A stretch of DNA of 34,943 nt from Eubacterium sp. UBA5416 (GTDB lineage Bacteria > Bacillota > Clostridia > Lachnospirales > Lachnospiraceae), in the NCBI GenBank assembly GCA_002409525.1, contig DHNM01000013.1, forward strand, positions 1 through 34,943, in the 5' to 3' direction. This document shows, piece after piece, positions 31,972 to 34,943 of this stretch. The notes below the pieces were generated by a model. The model was not told the origin of the DNA and ran no database searches. It saw nothing but the letters and a program-made list of their open reading frames with translations. Each line of letters starts with the position of its first letter. Position 1 is the stretch's first letter. The position numbers were made by a program, and so were the translations under genes.

Positions 31972-33474
31972 TTATTTTTTATCATCAGCTAAATTATTTT
32001 TTTCCCATTCTTTCCTGCTTATACAGGAAATATGCTCTGTCCTGTTTTCATTCATCAGTTCTACAGGAACGTCCACATTTGTATGATGATAATGAAATCC
32101 ACATTTTTCCTGTACCCGCTTGGACTTTGTATTTCCCTCATAGTATCCGCACCACAGTTTTTCCAGACCCAGTTCTTCAAACGCATAACGCATCAGTTCA
32201 CAAACCGACTCGGGAATCAGTCCCTGTCCCCAGTACAAAACCCCGATCCAATAACCGATTTCCGCCTCCGTATCCGGAATGCCTAGGCTGCTGTTCGGTC
32301 CGATCTTCAGTCCGATGCTTCCGACCACTAGATTTGTCTCCTTTAAAACTATCGCATAAGTGCCCGCCTCAGAAAGCACATCACTGATGATTTTCCTGCT
32401 GTTTTCTACTCCGGTATGTACAGGCCATCCTGCAGGCGGTCCTATTCTGTCATCTTTTGCATATCGATATAACTCTTCGGCATCCCCTTGCTCCCATGGT
32501 CTTAAGATGAGTCTTTTTGTATCAAGCCTTGTTTTAAAAAGATATCTCCTGCTTCCGCCGGAAGTATCATTACCCTGATTGAAAACTTCCTGACTTTTGC
32601 CGTGATCTGTCTGATCCTTATCAGAATTTTCCTGATCACTGTCGGGAACCGACCGGTCCATCGCTCCTGTTCTCAGATCCTTTTCCTTCTCTTCCAGATG
32701 ACTTTGTTTCAGCATCAGCTCAGTCGACCACTTATTAAGCCTGCTTTGTTCTTCGTTCAGCTGTTTTTTCAGTTTCATAACCTCATCCTGTTCGCGCTCT
32801 TTTTTGGTTCTCCTGTGTTTATCCATGATGGCTTCCCAGGAGACTGCCATCTTCTGTTTGGCGTTTCTCCACCATCTCGGAATTTCACGATATCTTTTCT
32901 TTTTCAGGCAGAGATCGGTAAAAATGACGAGCGCAAAACTGACGCCGAGAAAGACACCAAATGACTGAAAAATATTATAAGTGCCACTCAGAAATCCAAA
33001 AAACGCTACCAAAAATCCTGAAACAAGGATACAAATATTAAACTGATTGTTACTGTCAAAGATGCCGTCTCCTTCTATAGAAGCAACTGCAGTCTTTGAG
33101 CTTTGTTCGCCGGATGATAACTCTTCAAATGCTTCAAGCTGCACACGTAAATTATCTGTATATTCCATCTTTTTATCCGCAGGAATATAAGCATCCTCGA
33201 ATATTTCTTCAATAAACTGAGTAATACAGTCGGAAAACCTGTTCAGCTCTTCGGTCGAAACGTGATAATCAGCGGCAACCGTTTCTTTAATCGCATGGTA
33301 AGTTTCCGGGGGCGGAAATGCCCCTCCGGAGACATAGGGTTTTAACAGAAAATTGATTTTCTTATTTGCTTTTTTTACTTCACTGATACTTCTCAACTCT
33401 AAAATCCAGTTAAGAAATCTTCTCAGAACATAAAACAGAATGATCCCTGCTACAATGTTCGTCACCATTCTCAT
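31972..33474 (-). CDS. Membrane protein with C-terminal GNAT acetyltransferase domain
   Basis: This 500-residue protein combines parts not usually found together. One N-terminal membrane helix (about 4-26) is followed by a soluble helical domain (30-140) and a membrane hairpin (about 145-163 and 168-190). A charged coiled-coil stretch (about 220-268) and a polar linker lead to a RimJ/RimL-type GNAT domain (about 318-490). GNAT motifs are TKRLILRPWEQGDAEELYRY, EAEIGYWIGVLYWGQGLIPESV (acetyl-CoA loop) and NTKSKRVQEKCGFHYH. The first part is unrecognised. The acetyltransferase would face the cytoplasm. The ATG at 33474 has no binding site; a strong GAGGAGGG is about 35 nt upstream in an open frame lacking ATG, GTG or TTG. 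It follows the SDR gene by 40 nt. Confidence 0.8.
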   Translation of the reverse strand: MRMVTNIVAGIILFYVLRRFLNWILELRSISEVKKANKKINFLLKPYVSGGAFPPPETYHAIKETVAADYHVSTEELNRFSDCITQFIEEIFEDAYIPADKKMEYTDNLRVQLEAFEELSSGEQSSKTAVASIEGDGIFDSNNQFNICILVSGFLVAFFGFLSGTYNIFQSFGVFLGVSFALVIFTDLCLKKKRYREIPRWWRNAKQKMAVSWEAIMDKHRRTKKEREQDEVMKLKKQLNEEQSRLNKWSTELMLKQSHLEEKEKDLRTGAMDRSVPDSDQENSDKDQTDHGKSQEVFNQGNDTSGGSRRYLFKTRLDTKRLILRPWEQGDAEELYRYAKDDRIGPPAGWPVHTGVENSRKIISDVLSEAGTYAIVLKETNLVVGSIGLKIGPNSSLGIPDTEAEIGYWIGVLYWGQGLIPESVCELMRYAFEELGLEKLWCGYYEGNTKSKRVQEKCGFHYHHTNVDVPVELMNENRTEHISCISRKEWEKNNLADDKK

Positions 33475-33514
33475 CTGAAAAAATCTAAATATGATATCGA
33501 TAGTCTTTCCCTCC

Positions 33515-34309
33515 TCATGAATTCCCCCCAGGAACCTTATTAATCTCTTTCGCTATTTTTCTCATCAGGCTTCTCGGAAGAAGCCTTGCCCCGACACTGC
33601 CTATCTTTGTTATCTTTCCATGGTACAAGGCAGGCCTTTTGGACATACATGCCCGAAAGCCGTCCACTGCAACATGCTTTGCGCTCTGTGGTTTCACCGC
33701 GTGAAACATACGAGATCCGTGCATACCCGCTGATTCCTCGAACCCGGTGCTTGTCGGGCCCGGACATACGGCGGTTACAGTCACACCTGTGCCTTTCAGT
33801 TCTTCACTTACTGCTTCTGAAAAAGATAAAACAAATGCCTTGGATGCATAGTAAACGGACATACCAGGCCCGGCAGTAAACGCAGCAGCTGAAGCCATAT
33901 TCAGGATTCTCCCATGCCCCCGTTTTCTCATCTGTCCTCCGAACACATAAGTCATCTGTATCAAAGCGAGAATATTCAGCCGGACCATATGTTTTTGCTT
34001 TTCCCAGTTGGAATCCAAAAACTGATTGTTGTCTCCAAAACCTGCATTATTGACTAATATATTCACCGAAATTCCTGACTTATTAATCTTATCTGAAAGA
34101 ATCAACGCAGCATTGTCTTCAGTCATATCCTGCACCAGAACTGTAACACAGATGTTATAGTCAGATTCAAGTTTTTTTCTGAGAAACTCCAGACGTTTTT
34201 CGTTTCGTGCAACAAGGACAAGATCATATCCGTTCTTTGCGAATACAAGTGCAAATTCCTTTCCTATGCCCCCTGAAGCACCGGTAATCAATACTGTCTC
34301 TTTTCCCAA
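33515..34309 (-). CDS. Short-chain dehydrogenase/reductase
   Basis: This 264-residue SDR has the cofactor motif TGASGGIG near the N-terminus, VARN after the second strand (favouring NADP), NNAGFG, the catalytic Ser region MASAAAFTAGPGMSVYYASKAF with the YxxxK pair, and CPGPTSTGF. It belongs to the DltE/YqjQ-like group of classical SDRs of unknown substrate. The likely start is TTG at 34309, with AGAGG 8 nt upstream; GTG codons at 34315 and 34318 lie on the same binding site. The C-terminal residues 210-264 are basic and resemble SDRs that associate with membranes. It is the first gene of a unit with the GNAT-fusion gene. Confidence 0.9.
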   Translation of the reverse strand: MGKETVLITGASGGIGKEFALVFAKNGYDLVLVARNEKRLEFLRKKLESDYNICVTVLVQDMTEDNAALILSDKINKSGISVNILVNNAGFGDNNQFLDSNWEKQKHMVRLNILALIQMTYVFGGQMRKRGHGRILNMASAAAFTAGPGMSVYYASKAFVLSFSEAVSEELKGTGVTVTAVCPGPTSTGFEESAGMHGSRMFHAVKPQSAKHVAVDGFRACMSKRPALYHGKITKIGSVGARLLPRSLMRKIAKEINKVPGGNS

Positions 34310-34344
34310 GCACACCACCTCTGTCTCTTAATATAGTTATACAT

Positions 34345-34373
34345 AGTATAATTCAAAATATATCAATAAGCAA
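34345..34373 (-). promoter_or_regulatory. Promoter of the SDR gene
   Basis: On the minus strand, TTGCTT (34373-34368) and TATACT (34350-34345) are 17 bp apart, about 35 bp upstream of the predicted start codon and just past the terminator of the upstream gene. Confidence 0.55.
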
Positions 34374-34387
34374 CTGTCATATGGGCA

Positions 34388-34423
34388 AAAAACAATCCCG
34401 GTTAAAAGTCCGGGATTGTTTTT
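34388..34423. terminator. Bidirectional-looking terminator after the DUF308 gene
   Basis: AAAAACAATCCCGG (34388-34401) and its exact complement (34410-34423) form a 14-bp stem with an 8-nt loop, with A/T tracts forming the stem base on both sides. It ends the transcript of the gene at 34448 and insulates the SDR promoter. Confidence 0.9.
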
Positions 34424-34447
34424 CTACGTCTGGAACATCTTATGTGA

Positions 34448-34943
34448 TTACTCTACCTTTTTCATCGATAACGCTTCTGTAAGAAGAAGAATACCGCTTA
34501 CTGCCAGATATGCCGCTATAATGTAATTTAAAACCAGCGATGCAAAAAATGGCATCAGCAGGAACAGAACAGATATTATAATACTGACAATTCCGCCGAA
34601 TGTCATAACACCGGTATTCATAATACGATAATATCTCATTCTTCCTGCAAAGGATAACGTCTCAGCTCCGGTAATCAGAAGCAGGAACGCCAATAGAAAG
34701 GTTAATGCGGTGGACGTCATGATCACCGGCATGAAAAGTATCAAAACACCCATCAGGATATTCAAAACTCCAACAATAATCTGCATGGAGTCTCTAAAAT
34801 AATAGGTGGTGTTCACATAATTAACGATATGAAAAATACCGGTTACAATTAATGTGACTGCCACAAGATATTGTATAAATGTATACACTTTCATAGGAAA
34901 AGCAAAACACAAAATACCGGCTATTAACAGCACGATCGCAATC
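34448..34943 (-). CDS. DUF308/HdeD-like membrane protein (partial)
   Basis: The frame is open to the window edge, so the N-terminus is missing. The visible part, about 165 residues, has at least five hydrophobic segments arranged as repeated pairs, with glycine-rich turns such as GVLNILMGVLILFMP and GGIVSIIISVLFLLMPFFA. This pattern is typical of the DUF308/HdeD family, small membrane proteins linked to acid resistance in enterobacteria but of unknown function in Clostridia. It ends in a charged tail (SMKKVE) and is followed by a strong terminator. Confidence 0.8.
   Translation of the reverse strand, partial: IAIVLLIAGILCFAFPMKVYTFIQYLVAVTLIVTGIFHIVNYVNTTYYFRDSMQIIVGVLNILMGVLILFMPVIMTSTALTFLLAFLLLITGAETLSFAGRMRYYRIMNTGVMTFGGIVSIIISVLFLLMPFFASLVLNYIIAAYLAVSGILLLTEALSMKKVE

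Noticed and set aside
1..34943. CRISPR arrays, tRNA or rRNA genes
   Set aside because: No regularly spaced direct repeats, cloverleaf-like sequences or rRNA motifs were seen on either strand.

Overview
The window looks like part of the chromosome of an anaerobic Clostridia member, most likely a Lachnospiraceae-type gut bacterium. This rests on the Lpl/YtcQ-type oligosaccharide importer without its own ATPase, an Ech-type [NiFe] hydrogenase with a full hyp set, strong AGGAGG-type ribosome binding sites, and ISLre2 and IS200-type elements. No rRNA, tRNA or CRISPR array was seen. Almost every gene is on the minus strand; the one clear exception is an AraC regulator at 17446-18273. Family assignments come from reading motifs, not from database searches.

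Region 1 (1-11.3 kb) is a decaying plant-polysaccharide (pectin/arabinan-like) utilization locus. Intact genes are a GH28-type beta-helix enzyme, a solute-binding lipoprotein with two permeases, an AraC regulator and a GH43-type hydrolase. Between them lie remnants: a degraded ISLre2 element with terminal repeats and a 9-bp target duplication, a truncated IS200 tnpA, an 18-codon beta-helix gene scar, a fused Gfo/Idh/MocA pseudogene, a GH51-like N-terminal remnant and an unrecognised C-terminal remnant.

Region 2 (11.3-18.3 kb) holds a solitary AAA-ATPase/PD-(D/E)XK protein. It is followed by a four-gene operon alternating two Gfo/Idh/MocA oxidoreductases with two xylose-isomerase-like TIM-barrel enzymes, read divergently from an AraC regulator. 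The shared intergenic region carries mirrored -10 boxes and nested palindromes. The gene pairing suggests 3-keto-sugar chemistry; the substrate is unknown.

Region 3 (18.3-29.9 kb) is a compact echABCDEF-hypABFCDE operon followed by a FadR-type GntR regulator. It would make a membrane-bound, energy-converting ferredoxin-dependent hydrogenase and all six conserved Hyp maturation proteins. The large subunit ends at its last nickel-ligand motif, so no maturation endopeptidase should be needed, and none is present. The operon has a roughly 140-nt structured leader.

Region 4 (29.9-34.9 kb) has an NCS2 purine-type permease, a membrane-anchored heavy-metal-associated protein under a palindromic operator, a membrane/coiled-coil/GNAT acetyltransferase fusion, a short-chain dehydrogenase, and a DUF308/HdeD-like membrane protein cut by the window edge. 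Clear hairpin terminators separate several of these units.
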